Shown: positions 1-9,536, numbered from the stretch's first letter. The stretch is 64,000 bases of DNA from Salipiger marinus (GCF_900100085.1 NZ_FNEJ01000016.1:1-64000); one strand, 5' to 3'. Made by a program: numbers and translations. Notes: generated from the letters alone by a model not told the origin.

Positions 1-2
1 GT

Positions 3-59
3 GGCATATCCCTTTCTCGGCTGAGAATTGACGGCGTCTGAACACCGCCATGATATGCC
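3..59. repeat. short inverted repeat upstream of the recombinase
   Basis: Bases 3-10 (GGCATATC) and 52-59 (GATATGCC) form an exact 8-base inverted repeat about 110 bases before the serine recombinase. Serine recombinases often act on sites beside their own gene, so this could be part of a crossover site, but arms this short may be chance. No gene is evident in bases 1-168. Confidence 0.25.
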
Positions 60-168
60 GCCCCTCAGGGCATCACCAACTTTCGCGTGTTTCTCTACCG
101 GTCGATCGTGACAGCACTGGCGCAAGTGCTCCTAACGGCGGCAAAATCGGAGCCGGGAGGGCGCAGCG

Positions 169-2256
169 ATGAATGACATGGCCCTCACTTTTCCGCCCGA
201 ACTGCTCAAGCGTCAGGCGGTCATTTATGTACGTCAGTCGACGCAGAGCCAAGTCATGACGAACCTCGAAAGCCAGCGCCGGCAATACGATCTTGTCGAG
301 ATGGCCCGTGGCTATGGCTTTGCCGGGATTGATGTCATCGACGACGATCTTGGTGTATCAGCCAGCGGCTGCCAGGCCCGGCCCGGCTTCGAACGGCTTG
401 TCGCTATGCTGTGTTCGGGGTCAGTTGGCGCAGTATTCTGCCTGGAAGTGTCGCGCCTGGCCCGCAATGGGCGGGACTGGCACCATATGCTTGAGCTTTG
501 CGGCCTGGTAGAAGCCCGTGTCGTTGACCATGACGGCGTCTACGACCCGCGCCATCCAAATGACCGGCTGCTTCTTGGTATGAAGGGCAGCATCAGCGAG
601 TTCGAGCTTGGCGTCCTGCGCACGCGCATGGTTGAAGCCGCAAGAGCGAAAGCGCGCCGCGGCGAACTGCGTTATACGCCGCCGATCGGCTACCTGTGGG
701 ACCGCGACGCCGGGGTGATGCTCGATCCCGATCTCCGCATCCAGGAGGTCATCCGGCAGATCTTCTGCCGGTTCCGCGAGCTTGGAAGCGCCCGGCAGGT
801 TCTTCTCGCCATGTCGAGCGAAGGCATTCACTTTCCTCGACCCTCCGATGGCATTCGGCTGACAAGTTTCGACTGGCAGCCCATTCGCTACCGCAACGTG
901 ATCAGCGTCTTGAAGAACATGTTTTATGCCGGGGTCTACGCCTATGGTAAAACCGGAAGACAGGCAAAAATCCGGGACGGCCGCGCGCATGTCACTTACA
1001 AGAACCGCAAATCCCCGGAAGACTGGGATGTGGTAATCAGGGATCACCATGTCGGCTATATCGATTGGGAAGAATATGAACGCAATCAGGCACAGCTGGC
1101 CAAGAACGCGTTCGGACGTGCTGGCGGCACCAAATCCGGTCGCGGCGGCGGCGCGCTATTGGCCGGTCTCCTCTGCTGCGCGAGATGCGGGCGGCGGCTG
1201 CATGTGGTCTATACAGGCCGCACGCCACGCCCGGTCTACCGCTGCGACAATCCAAACCTTCTTCTCGGACAGAAACGCTGCATCACCTTCGGTGGGTTCC
1301 GCCCTGACAAACTCATTGCAGACGCTGTTCTTGAGGCTGTGGCACCATTTGCCATCGATGCGGCCATCGAGGCCCGTGCAATGTTGAACCAAGCTGCCGA
1401 AGACAAGCGGTTGGTGCTCGAGATGGAGTTGCAGCAAGCCAGATACGATGCATCCCTGGCGGAACGACGCTATGCCGCCTGTGACCCGGACAATCGCCTC
1501 ATCGCATCAGAACTGGAGAAACGGTGGGAAGAAGCCTTGGGCCGCGTTCGCAGTTTCGAACAGCGTCTTAATACAGATAACGCTGCGGCACCGGAGGTAG
1601 ATGTCACGCGCCTTGAAGGGCTGGCGCAGGACCTTGAGACCGCCTGGAACGCTCCGGCGACATCCATGCGCGACAAGCAAAGATTGATCAGGACACTGAT
1701 CGAAGACATCGTGGCGGATATCGATGACGATACAGGGGAAATCGTTTTGGTCGTTCATTGGAAAGGCGGTCGGCATACGGAATTGCGCGTCAAAAAGCCG
1801 AAGTCCGGAGAGCACAATGCCCGCACCAGTGAAGAGGCTTTGGGGATCATCCGCGAGATGGCGGGGCGCTGGTCCGATGAGGCGATCGCAGCCTGTCTCA
1901 ACCGCATGGGCATGCCGACTGGTCAGGGCAAGACATGGAATGCGAAACGTGTTTCATCCATCCGGCGTGTAAATGATATTCACGGATACCTGTCTGCCGA
2001 CAAGGATGGCCCGTGGCGCACCATGACCGAGGCGGCGAAAGAGCTTGGTGTCACCAATCACGTCATCCGCAAGCTGATAAAGGACGGTATTCTGCCCGCA
2101 AATCAGGTGGTCGATGGCGCACCGTACCAAATACGGACAACTGACCTGCATTCGGATACTGTCAAAACCGCTCTCGCACGAAAAGGTCGCCCGTGTCGCG
2201 CTGATCTCGCAGACCAGCTCTCAATGTTTCCAAGCACTTACGAAGGGGGTGCATAA
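169..2256 (+). CDS. large serine recombinase (resolvase/invertase family)
   Basis: Likely cuts and rejoins DNA at specific sites through a serine-DNA intermediate. The 695-residue protein opens with a resolvase domain: YVRQST places the probable nucleophile at Ser24, and SRLARNGRDW carries conserved arginines. A recombinase domain follows (GYLWDRD to the NVISVLKNMFYAG region), then a zinc ribbon with CCARCG and later cysteines, a coiled-coil stretch rich in Glu/Arg, and a C-terminal helical part resembling an excisionase-type helix-turn-helix (TMTEAAKELGVTNHVIRKLIKDG). The length is normal for large serine recombinases and no break is visible. The stop abuts a truncated IS66. After the TAA, overlapping its last base, an ATG opens a reading frame that stops after six codons, perhaps the start of a gene lost to the IS66. 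No cargo genes identify a host element. Confidence 0.9.
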   Translation: MNDMALTFPPELLKRQAVIYVRQSTQSQVMTNLESQRRQYDLVEMARGYGFAGIDVIDDDLGVSASGCQARPGFERLVAMLCSGSVGAVFCLEVSRLARNGRDWHHMLELCGLVEARVVDHDGVYDPRHPNDRLLLGMKGSISEFELGVLRTRMVEAARAKARRGELRYTPPIGYLWDRDAGVMLDPDLRIQEVIRQIFCRFRELGSARQVLLAMSSEGIHFPRPSDGIRLTSFDWQPIRYRNVISVLKNMFYAGVYAYGKTGRQAKIRDGRAHVTYKNRKSPEDWDVVIRDHHVGYIDWEEYERNQAQLAKNAFGRAGGTKSGRGGGALLAGLLCCARCGRRLHVVYTGRTPRPVYRCDNPNLLLGQKRCITFGGFRPDKLIADAVLEAVAPFAIDAAIEARAMLNQAAEDKRLVLEMELQQARYDASLAERRYAACDPDNRLIASELEKRWEEALGRVRSFEQRLNTDNAAAPEVDVTRLEGLAQDLETAWNAPATSMRDKQRLIRTLIEDIVADIDDDTGEIVLVVHWKGGRHTELRVKKPKSGEHNARTSEEALGIIREMAGRWSDEAIAACLNRMGMPTGQGKTWNAKRVSSIRRVNDIHGYLSADKDGPWRTMTEAAKELGVTNHVIRKLIKDGILPANQVVDGAPYQIRTTDLHSDTVKTALARKGRPCRADLADQLSMFPSTYEGGA

Positions 2257-3624
2257 TGACCAACCAACGGCGATAGGACGGATCAGGTTTTCGACCCTGT
2301 TGGAGTCGATCTCGACGCGGCCGTCGATCAAGAAGGTTTGCAGCCCGTCCCAGTGATTGTGGATGTAGGTCAGCTTTTCGCCCAGCCGGGATTTGGCGGA
2401 TATCTTGCGGCGCTGCGCCTGCAGCCAGTCGCCGAAGGCGGCCACCAGCGGCGCGGTGCGGGCCTGACGGGCCGAGAGGCGCTGGCCGGGCGAGATGCCA
2501 CGGATGTCGGCCTCGACGGCATAGAACTCGGCGATACGGCGCAGGCCCTCGGCGGCGATATCCGATCCGTCGCGGTCGAAGACTTCCTTCAGTTTGCGCC
2601 GTGCATGTGCCCAGCAATGGGCCACCCGAATGGGGGCACCACCCTTGCGCGAGGGTTTGGTCAGCCGGTTGTAGCCGGTATAGCCGTCGATCTGCAGGAT
2701 GCCATCGAAGCCGATCAGGAAGGTTTCGGCATTCTCGCCCGCGCGGCCGGGGGCGTAGAAGTAGACCACGCCGGGCGGGTCCTCGCCGCCCCAAGGCCGG
2801 TCATCGCGGGCCAGCGCCCAGAGATATCCGGTCTTGGTCGTCCCGCGCCCCGGATCCAGCACCGGGGCGGTGGTCTCATCCATGAACAGCTTGCCGGACT
2901 GTTTGAGATGTTCGGCCAGCCGATCCACCACCGGCTTCAGATGGAACGCGGCCTTGCCTACCCAATCCGCCAGCACGGCGCGGTGCAGATCAAGGCCCGC
3001 CCGCGCCAGGATCTGGCTCTGGCGATACAGGGGCAGATGGTCCGCGTATTTGCTGACCAGGACATGGGCGATGGTCGCCTCGGTCGGCAGGCCACCCATG
3101 ATTAGGTGGGAAGGTGCTGGTGCCTGCGTCACACCATCGGTGCAGGTGCGGCAGGCATATTTCGGGCGCACGGTCACGATGACGCGCAACTGTGCCGGCA
3201 CGATGTCCAGCCGCTCGCTGCGGTCTTCGCCGATCTTGTGCAGAACGCCGCAGCCGCAAGGGCAGATCAGGCTGTCTGGCTCGATGACCTCTTCGATGCG
3301 CGGCAGCGTCACTGGCAGGTTGCCGATGGTGCGTTTCGGCGTGGGCTTCGCCGCCCCGTCGTCACCCGCCCTGGCGGCCCGCGTTTCCTTCTCCGCCTCG
3401 ACCTCGGCCAGCGCGATGGACAGGTCTTCGAACGCCAGCTGCCGTTCATCCTCGGACAGCTTTTCCGACCGTTTCCCATGCAGGGAGTGGTTCAGCTCGG
3501 CGATCAGATGCTCCTGGCGGCGGGTGATTTCCGTCAGCGCCGCAACCGTTTCCATCAACGCCAGAACCGCCGCGCGTTGCGCGGCAGGAATGGCGGAAAG
3601 GTCGATGGCGGGGGCAGCCTGCAT
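2221..3624 (-). pseudogene. tnpC: IS66 TnpC transposase, C-terminally truncated
   Basis: TnpC is the DDE-type catalytic subunit of IS66 elements. The frame encodes a leading coiled coil (EITRRQEHLIAELNHSLHGKRSEKL), a cysteine-bearing zinc region (CPCGCGVLHKIG and ACRTC), and then the catalytic core with acidic positions in MDETTAPVLDPG, LQIDGYTGYNRL and NRVENLIRP. After LIRPIAVG the sequence leaves the family and ends in unrelated residues read from the antisense of the recombinase gene. The 467-residue product lacks the conserved C-terminal segment (normally about 510-530 residues in all). The three acidic residues remain, but activity is doubtful because the C-terminus and one IS end are absent. 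Confidence 0.8.
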
Positions 3625-3678
3625 GAGACGGAGCTATCACAAAATCCCAATAAAAACACGCTGAGCCAGCCGGTTGAT

Positions 3679-4032
3679 TCACTCTGCCGCAGCCGGCGGG
3701 CGGGTTTCCAGCGCCTTCACTTTGCGCCAGTCGAGACCCGCAAACAGCGCCTCGAACTGGGCATGGTTCAGCGCCATCACCCCGTCCGTGATGGCGGGCC
3801 AGGTGAAGGTCGCCGCCTCCAGCCGCTTGTAGGCCATCACCAGGCCCGTGCCGTCCCAGTAAAGCAGTTTCAGCCTGTCAGCCCGGCGCGAGCGGAACAC
3901 AAATACCGTGCCGGTGAACGGATCCTTGCGCAGCATGGACGACACCAGCGCAGCCAGGCCATCATGGCCCTTCCTGAAGTCGATGGGCTTGGTCGCGACC
4001 ATGATCCGCACCCGGTTGGACGGGAAGATCAT
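3679..4032 (-). CDS. tnpB: IS66 TnpB accessory protein
   Basis: This 117-residue protein is a complete TnpB of the IS66 'Orf2' family, a small accessory protein needed for transposition whose biochemical role is poorly known. Typical family segments are visible: RVRIMVATKPIDFRKGHDGLAALV, DPFTGTVFVFRSRRADRLKLLYWDGTGLVMAYKRLE and a C-terminal GLDWRKV. The start overlaps the tnpA stop by four bases (4029-4032), the usual translational coupling in IS66. The tnpC start follows after 54 bases. Confidence 0.9.
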   Translation of the reverse strand: MIFPSNRVRIMVATKPIDFRKGHDGLAALVSSMLRKDPFTGTVFVFRSRRADRLKLLYWDGTGLVMAYKRLEAATFTWPAITDGVMALNHAQFEALFAGLDWRKVKALETRPPAAAE

Positions 4033-4418
4033 GGGGCGGACGCCAGGGCGCGCACGACCGACGCGATACGCTCCGCCGAGGCGCCGGCTTCCAGACGGAT
4101 CACCAACGCGCCCGCAACGATCTCGGGCCGTGCCACGACACCGACGTCGGCCCGCGGAACAGCCTCAACGGGGCCGACCATCAGCGCCGCAAACTCCACC
4201 GGATCCTCCGGCGCAGGCAGCACCAGCCGCCCCTTCCGTGCCAGCGTCCGCCAGGCCGAAACGTGGTTCGCTGGAACACCATGACGCCGCGCGACAGCAT
4301 TCACCGTGATACCCGGCGTCAGCGTCTCTGCCACGATCCGGGCCTTCACCTCATCAGGCCACTTCCGGTTCCGGCGGCCGCGACCGCCAACCGCGAGAAC
4401 CTCCAATGTAGTCTCCAT
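4029..4418 (-). CDS. tnpA: IS66 TnpA (helix-turn-helix subunit)
   Basis: First gene of the IS66 triplet; TnpA is a DNA-binding accessory subunit. The N-terminal half carries an IS3/IS911-like helix-turn-helix (KWPDEVKARIVAETLTPGITVNAVARRHGVPANHVSAWRTLARKG, about residues 19-62). The ATG at 4418 (METTLEVLAVGG) is chosen because family members begin there; an ATG seven codons upstream would add MLGWSFS. Product 129 residues, complete. It overlaps tnpB by four bases. Confidence 0.85.
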   Translation of the reverse strand: METTLEVLAVGGRGRRNRKWPDEVKARIVAETLTPGITVNAVARRHGVPANHVSAWRTLARKGRLVLPAPEDPVEFAALMVGPVEAVPRADVGVVARPEIVAGALVIRLEAGASAERIASVVRALASAP

Positions 4419-4502
4419 GGAGAAACTCCATCCCAACAATCACCAAGGTCCAAAGAACCGATCAGGATAAAAGCCGGAAGGTGGTGGGCAGGAAACGCTT
4501 AC

Positions 4503-4712
4503 CAACGGCCGTCGCCTGCTTCCGCCATTTCGCCACCGTCTGTGAGTTGATGCCAAGTTCTCGGCTCGGCTGCACGAGCCAAGCTTGTGATCGCTGTATC
4601 GCAGCTCTGGCGGTGTGCATTGTTGTGGCGCTGCCCTGACGAGCTTGTCCCATAGTGCGTCCTTCCATTCTTTCGAACAGATCCCACCAACGATCCGTGG
4701 GAACAAACACCT
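4503..4712 (-). pseudogene. IS481-type transposase, N-terminal fragment
   Basis: From the ATG at 4653 the minus strand encodes about 50 residues (MGQARQGSATTMHTARAAIQ, then SRELGINSQTVAKWRKQATAV) that match the N-terminal helix-turn-helix of IS481-like integrase-core transposases. The frame then runs into the IS66 terminus at 4502, so the catalytic part is lost. A possible element end reading TGTTTGTTCCCAC on the minus strand lies near 4710. No downstream remainder is seen beyond the IS66, in keeping with the deletion that also removed the tnpC end. Confidence 0.7.
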
Positions 4713-4742
4713 AAGCCCCTCGCTCCACTAAAATTCCTGCAT

Positions 4743-5777
4743 CTACCAAGACAAAGTTTTTCGAAAGAATTCCGATGTGAAACCTTCGCAGATTCCTGCG
4801 AGAGTTTCCGCATTCATAGTAGGATCGACATCGGTGTTGCGTGGAGTCTTTGACACCGGCAAGGCAAGATCATTCAGCAAAAGCGCGGCCTCCTCTGCAG
4901 TCATCCAATCGGTCAGCGTTTCCATCTGTTCTCGATTGGCTGCCATAACATTTTCTCGGTCCACAGGGCTTAAAAACAAGGCTTTTGGGCTTTTGGGCAA
5001 GGTGGTTTCGAGCTTGTCGAGCTCGACGTTAAGGCGATGGCGGAGACTCCGATCGACCTCGACTCCCAGAGCACCAAGTCGACGCAACAGGGTGCGTCGC
5101 ATGAGAAAACCTGTTAGCGTCATGGCGGGGTTGTCATGCAGATCGTGGTCGATCAGCGGATCTTCTGGATCTACCCCCAACACCTCAAAAACACGCCGCA
5201 AGTACCCTGGATAGTCCGATTTTGAAAAGGTAAGAACCTGCACAGATCTGTGCCCCAACAACTCGTCCCATTCGGCGACATTCCGCAACATGCCGAACGA
5301 GCCGTCAACATCAATCTTGGGCGTACGAAAGTTCTTATAGGCTTGGTTGGCCATCGATTCTACGTAATCGTCCGGCCGACGCACACTGTAGACAACTGAC
5401 AATTTGGCGCCACCCAGCATTTCCAAAAAGGCCTTCTTGGCCGCGCGTGAGCTACTAGCGAAAAGCTCGCTGCAGAGCACGATGCGCTTTGCATCTTGCG
5501 CAGCGATCTCCTCAGCCAAACGGTCGCGCAAGATGCCGACCTGCTGCTTGCTCGTACGGGTCTTATCGTCGCGCACAGCATGGTAGAACAGATGATGGGC
5601 TACGGAATGTGAATTGGCTGATCCGGTGTTTCGCCGAGTGCCAGTCTTGGGGTAAAGCAGGCCGTAACGCCTTGCGATGCTGTCACGGTTACGAAACATC
5701 AGGGTCTGAATAGTACTTGTTGCTGTCTTGTAAGTGCCCGCGTGCAGCACAACTTGAAGATCCTGGGAGGAAGCCAT
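4743..5777 (-). CDS. sulfotransferase-like protein
   Basis: Predicted PAPS-dependent sulfotransferase of bacterial surface polysaccharide type. The 344-residue protein begins with a 5'-phosphosulfate-binding loop (LQVVLHAGTYKTATSTIQ, residues 6-23, containing GTYKTATS). A later strand-loop (LSVVYSVRRPDDYVESMANQAYKN) corresponds to the 3'-phosphate-binding region with Arg and Ser. The ATG at 5777 is preferred: it puts the loop at the N-terminus, whereas the longer open frame would add 73 atypical residues. It is divergent from another sulfotransferase-like gene at 5914 with a 136-base gap that probably holds both promoters. GC content is lower than in the capsule genes that follow, so it may be a later arrival. 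The acceptor sugar is unknown. Confidence 0.65.
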   Translation of the reverse strand: MASSQDLQVVLHAGTYKTATSTIQTLMFRNRDSIARRYGLLYPKTGTRRNTGSANSHSVAHHLFYHAVRDDKTRTSKQQVGILRDRLAEEIAAQDAKRIVLCSELFASSSRAAKKAFLEMLGGAKLSVVYSVRRPDDYVESMANQAYKNFRTPKIDVDGSFGMLRNVAEWDELLGHRSVQVLTFSKSDYPGYLRRVFEVLGVDPEDPLIDHDLHDNPAMTLTGFLMRRTLLRRLGALGVEVDRSLRHRLNVELDKLETTLPKSPKALFLSPVDRENVMAANREQMETLTDWMTAEEAALLLNDLALPVSKTPRNTDVDPTMNAETLAGICEGFTSEFFRKTLSW

Positions 5778-5913
5778 CTTGAACCTTGCGCAATAAAATT
5801 CTCTTACCCTCGAAGGACACACAACTTTTCCTGCCCTCCGGGACCTTAGCCGATTGTCCGCAAAATGGAACTCTAGTAGATAAACTGAGATGTAAAAGCA
5901 GTAAAGTGGTTCA

Positions 5914-6933
5914 ATGCCTCGTCTCATCCTCCACATCGGTACGCACAAGACGGCGACCACCTCCATCCAGAGGTTCTTCAAGCACCACCAAGCCACTCTG
6001 GCCGATCGGGGGGTGTTCTACCCAGATTATTCGCTGATTGGACGGAAGCCACATTATGCGCATCTGGGCATGGTCAACGCGCTGTCCGGACGGCACAAGA
6101 ATTACAGCGCCGAACTGGCCGAGAGTTTCTTCCGCAAGGTGCTGGAACGGGTGCCTGATCACGACACCACCATCCTCAGCGCCGAACCCTTCTACCGCCA
6201 TGTGCTGAACGATCCCGAGGAAGAGCCGCTTTACACCCCCGAGGAGTACTGGCCGCTGCGCGAGAGCTATATCGCCCGCATCCGCGACCTCTTCGGCGAG
6301 GCGCAGGTGGTGGTGGTGTTCCGCCGTCAGGCCGATTACGCGCAGTCGCTTTATCAGGAACATGTGAAGGTCACCCGCTATCGCGGCAACTTCCGGGAAT
6401 TCCTGAACGATTTCTGGTATCACTTCGTCTTTGCCGAACAGGCCCGGGCGTGGAACGCGGCCTTTCCGGGGCTGCAGGCCATGCTTTTCGACCGGCTGAC
6501 CGCCACCGGCGATCCCACCGCCGAATTCTGCCGCCTGCTGGGCCTGCCGGTCGAGGGTCTGGGCCCGGTGCCGCGCGCCAATGAAGGCCTGCCCGTCGAT
6601 CTGGTGGTGCTCAAACGCATGCTGCACCGGGGCCGCGACGACAAGGACACGCTGCGCGACAAGCTCGAGGCGCTGGCCGAACGGCTGCCCCCCGAGGTGG
6701 TCGAAGGTTTCCGCGCGCGCTCGTTCTTCAACGGGGCGGGCGAGATGAAGACGTTTCAGACCGGGTTTGCCGCGCAGAACGAGACGCTGCGGCCCTTCCT
6801 GCTGCATGACGACCTGCCCGCCGAGGGCCCGGTCTTTCCGGCGGAGTTCCGCAAGGGGCTGAATTTTGGCGACCGGCTCAAGCCGCCGCTGCTGCGGGCG
6901 CTGCTGGATCTGAGCCTTCAGGCCCCGGTCTGA
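5914..6933 (+). CDS. sulfotransferase-like protein
   Basis: A 339-residue protein opening with PRLILHIGTHKTATTSIQRFFKHHQ, the P-loop-like 5'-phosphosulfate motif (GTHKTATTS, about residues 9-17). A second motif, VVVVFRRQADYAQSLYQEHVK (about residues 130-150), fits the 3'-phosphate site. No signal peptide or membrane segment is seen, so it should act in the cytoplasm on a lipid-linked or nucleotide-linked glycan. It is the first gene of a plus-strand run into a double glycosyltransferase (55 bases on), KpsE and a KpsT fusion, which ties it to capsule modification. It is only distantly similar to its divergent neighbour. Substrate not determinable. Confidence 0.65.
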   Translation: MPRLILHIGTHKTATTSIQRFFKHHQATLADRGVFYPDYSLIGRKPHYAHLGMVNALSGRHKNYSAELAESFFRKVLERVPDHDTTILSAEPFYRHVLNDPEEEPLYTPEEYWPLRESYIARIRDLFGEAQVVVVFRRQADYAQSLYQEHVKVTRYRGNFREFLNDFWYHFVFAEQARAWNAAFPGLQAMLFDRLTATGDPTAEFCRLLGLPVEGLGPVPRANEGLPVDLVVLKRMLHRGRDDKDTLRDKLEALAERLPPEVVEGFRARSFFNGAGEMKTFQTGFAAQNETLRPFLLHDDLPAEGPVFPAEFRKGLNFGDRLKPPLLRALLDLSLQAPV

Positions 6934-6988
6934 GACGGCCCGCGCGCATGGCGCCCCGTCCGATCCGGCCCCGGCCCGGGGCCCTGCG

Positions 6989-9484
6989 GTGAGATCCCGC
7001 GCGCTTGGCATCTGGCGCCGCCACATGGCCGCCACGCTGGTGCTGCGCGGGCGCCCGGGGCCGATCCCCGGCCCCGCCGGAAAGGTGGCGGGCCATCTGT
7101 CCGCCATCACATGGGCCGCCAACCGGCTGGTGGTGGAGGGGCGGCTGGAGGGCGCGGGTGATCTGACGCTGCGCCTTGGCGAGATGCGGGCGCAGGCCCG
7201 GCTGCCGGCAGGCGGCGGCGCCTTCGCGCTGGCCCTGCCCTGGCCGCCGGGGCTGGCGCTGTCCGGCACCACGCCCGATCTTTTGCTGGACGATGCCCCG
7301 CCGCTGCCGCTGCCGCTGGGGCCGGTGCGGCGGCGGCAGGCCGCGCTGGCGCTGCGGCTGGGGGGCACGCTGCTGCGCCTCACCCCCGATCTGGGGCGCT
7401 GGATCCTGCGGCAGGACCGCGCCGCCCGCGCCCGCGTCAAGGAGGCGCTGGGGCTGGGGCTGCGTCCGACGGCGGGACCGCTGGAGGCGGCGGTCTTTGC
7501 CAAGACCGAGGAGGCCGCCCCGGCGGAGAGCCCCGGCCCGCTGACGCTGGTGCTGCCGGTCTATAACGCCTTCGATCTGCTGCAGGACTGTCTGGACCGG
7601 GTGGTGCGCCACACGCCGGAGCCGTGGCGCATGGTGGTGGTCGAGGACGGATCCCCCGATGCAAGAATCCGCCCCGCCCTGCGCGCCTTTGCCGCCGCGC
7701 GCCCCGAAGGTCAGGTCACGCTGATCGAGGCGCCGCAGAACCGGGGCTTCATCGCCAGCGTCAACGCCGCCTTTGCCGAGGTGCTGCGCCTTCCCGCCGA
7801 CCGGACCGGGCCGGTGGTGCTGCTGAACAGCGACGCGCTGCTGCCGCCCGGCTGGGCGCCGCGGCTGCTGGCGCCGCTTGCCGATCCCGGCGTGGCCAGC
7901 GTCACGCCCATGTCCAACGATGCCGAGATTTTCACCGCGCCCGTCCTCTGCGCCCCCGCCGGTCTGGCCCCCGGTCAGGCGCTGGCCATGGATGCGGTGG
8001 CGCGCAGCCTCGATCCCACCCATGCGCGGGCCGAGGCCCCGACCGGCGTCGGCTTCTGCATGGCGCTGCAGCGCCGGTTTCTGGATCTGGTGCCCCGGTT
8101 CGACACGGCGTTTGGCCGGGGTTACGGCGAAGAGGTCGATTGGTGCCAGAAGGTGCGCGCGCAGGGCGGGCGGCATCTGGGCATCGCCACGCTGGTGGTG
8201 GAGCATCGCGGCGGGGCCAGCTTTGGCAGCGCCGAAAAACAGGCGCTGATCCTCGCCAACAACGCCCGGATCACCCGCCGCTATCCCGCCTATGACGACG
8301 AGGTGCAGGCGTTTCTGACCAGCGATCCGCTGCGCAGCGCCCGCATGGCGCTGGCGCTGGCCTGGGCGGGCAGTCTGGGGCGCGGGCCGGTGCCGGTCTA
8401 TCTGGCCCATGCCATGGGTGGCGGGGCGGAAAGCTGGCTGCAGCACGCGCTGCCCGCCGCACTGGCCGAGGCCGGGGCGGCGGTGGTGCTGCGGGTTGGC
8501 GGGGCGGTGCGCTGGCAGCTCGATCTGGTGACGCCGCAGGGCCGGGTGTCGGGCTGGACCGGGGATTTTGCCCTGATCGAGCGGCTGCTCGCCCCGCTGG
8601 CCCGGCGCCGCATCCTCTATTCCTGCGGCGTGGGCGATCCCGATCCGGTCAGCCTGCCCGGGCATCTGCTGGCGCTGGCCCGCAGCCCGCAGGACGAGGT
8701 CGAGATCCTGTTTCACGATTTCTTTCCCATGTCTCCGGCCTTCACCCTGCTGGGATCCGATGGCCGCTTTCATGGCGCCCCGCGCCCCGGCACCCCCGAT
8801 CCCGCCCATCAGGCCAGGCGCCCCGACGGGGGCCGCGTGCCGCTGGCCGACTGGCAGCAGGCCTGGGGGGCGCTGGTGGCGCGGGCGGACCGGCTGCGGG
8901 TGTTCAGCGCCTCGGGGGCGGATCTGGTGGCGCAGACATGGCCCGAGGCCCGGCCCCGCATCAGCCTTGATCCGCATCAGCTGCCGCATCGCCCGCCCCG
9001 CCTTGATCCCCCCGCCCCGGGGCCCCGCCCGGTGCTGGCAGCGCTTGGCAACATCGCGCCGCACAAGGGCGCGGGGCTGCTGCAGGCTCTGGGCCGGATG
9101 AGCGCCGAGGCGCGCGGCTTCGATCTGGTGCTGATCGGCAATCTTGATCCCGGCTACAGCCTGCCGCGCAGCGTGCCGGTGCATGGCGATTACAGCCCGG
9201 CGGACATCCCCACGCTGGCGCGGCATTACCGGATCAGCCACTGGCTGATCCCCTCGCTCTGGCCCGAGACGTTTTCCTTCACCACCCACGAGGCGCTGGC
9301 CACCGGCCTGCCGGTGCTGGCCTTTGCGCTGGGGGCGCAGGGCGATGCGGTGGCCTCGGCGGAAAACGGCATCGCCCTGACGCATGACCCGGCGGCGGAT
9401 CCGGCAGAGGCGGTGCTGGCGGCGCTGCGCCCGCCTGCGCCCGCTGGTCAAAAGGCGCCTTCCTCTGTAGGACAGGCAGGATGA
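6989..9484 (+). CDS. bifunctional glycosyltransferase (GT2 plus GT4 domains)
   Basis: An 831-residue protein with two sugar-transfer modules. Residues 1-180 form an unassigned N-terminal region. A GT2 domain follows from about residue 185: LTLVLPVYNAFDLLQDCLDRV, VVVEDGSPD, VVLLNSDALLPPGW as the metal-binding DXD equivalent, and GRGYGEEVDWCQKVRAQG as the catalytic ED region. The C-terminal third resembles GT4: LAALGNIAPHKGAGLLQALG and PSLWPETFSFTTHEALATGLPVLAF, the EX7E-like donor site. The GTG at 6989 is assumed; an ATG at 7025 (MAATLVLRG) is possible. It lies between a sulfotransferase and kpsE, so it probably adds two linkages of the capsule repeat. Complete; donor sugars unknown. Confidence 0.8.
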   Translation: MRSRALGIWRRHMAATLVLRGRPGPIPGPAGKVAGHLSAITWAANRLVVEGRLEGAGDLTLRLGEMRAQARLPAGGGAFALALPWPPGLALSGTTPDLLLDDAPPLPLPLGPVRRRQAALALRLGGTLLRLTPDLGRWILRQDRAARARVKEALGLGLRPTAGPLEAAVFAKTEEAAPAESPGPLTLVLPVYNAFDLLQDCLDRVVRHTPEPWRMVVVEDGSPDARIRPALRAFAAARPEGQVTLIEAPQNRGFIASVNAAFAEVLRLPADRTGPVVLLNSDALLPPGWAPRLLAPLADPGVASVTPMSNDAEIFTAPVLCAPAGLAPGQALAMDAVARSLDPTHARAEAPTGVGFCMALQRRFLDLVPRFDTAFGRGYGEEVDWCQKVRAQGGRHLGIATLVVEHRGGASFGSAEKQALILANNARITRRYPAYDDEVQAFLTSDPLRSARMALALAWAGSLGRGPVPVYLAHAMGGGAESWLQHALPAALAEAGAAVVLRVGGAVRWQLDLVTPQGRVSGWTGDFALIERLLAPLARRRILYSCGVGDPDPVSLPGHLLALARSPQDEVEILFHDFFPMSPAFTLLGSDGRFHGAPRPGTPDPAHQARRPDGGRVPLADWQQAWGALVARADRLRVFSASGADLVAQTWPEARPRISLDPHQLPHRPPRLDPPAPGPRPVLAALGNIAPHKGAGLLQALGRMSAEARGFDLVLIGNLDPGYSLPRSVPVHGDYSPADIPTLARHYRISHWLIPSLWPETFSFTTHEALATGLPVLAFALGAQGDAVASAENGIALTHDPAADPAEAVLAALRPPAPAGQKAPSSVGQAG

Positions 9485-9536
9485 TGGACAGGCTCGCGGC
9501 ATCCGCGGCATCTTACAGGCAGGACCGTTTCCACTC

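Larger units (their letters stand above)
2259..4502 (-). mobile_element. IS66-family insertion sequence, truncated at its tnpC end
   Basis: tnpA, tnpB and tnpC follow one another on the minus strand in the order typical of IS66. The tnpA-side terminus is visible as GTAAGCGTTTCC on the minus strand ending at 4502, matching the usual IS66 end. The opposite terminus is missing: TnpC homology stops near 2259 where the recombinase gene begins, so about 60 codons and the second inverted repeat are lost. The element interrupts an IS481-type transposase fragment at 4503. It is probably immobile. The exact left boundary is estimated from where TnpC similarity stops. Confidence 0.8.

Noticed and set aside
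3106-4284. A 392-codon plus-strand frame across the IS66 genes
   Set aside because: Antisense to tnpC, tnpB and tnpA; no homology-like features.
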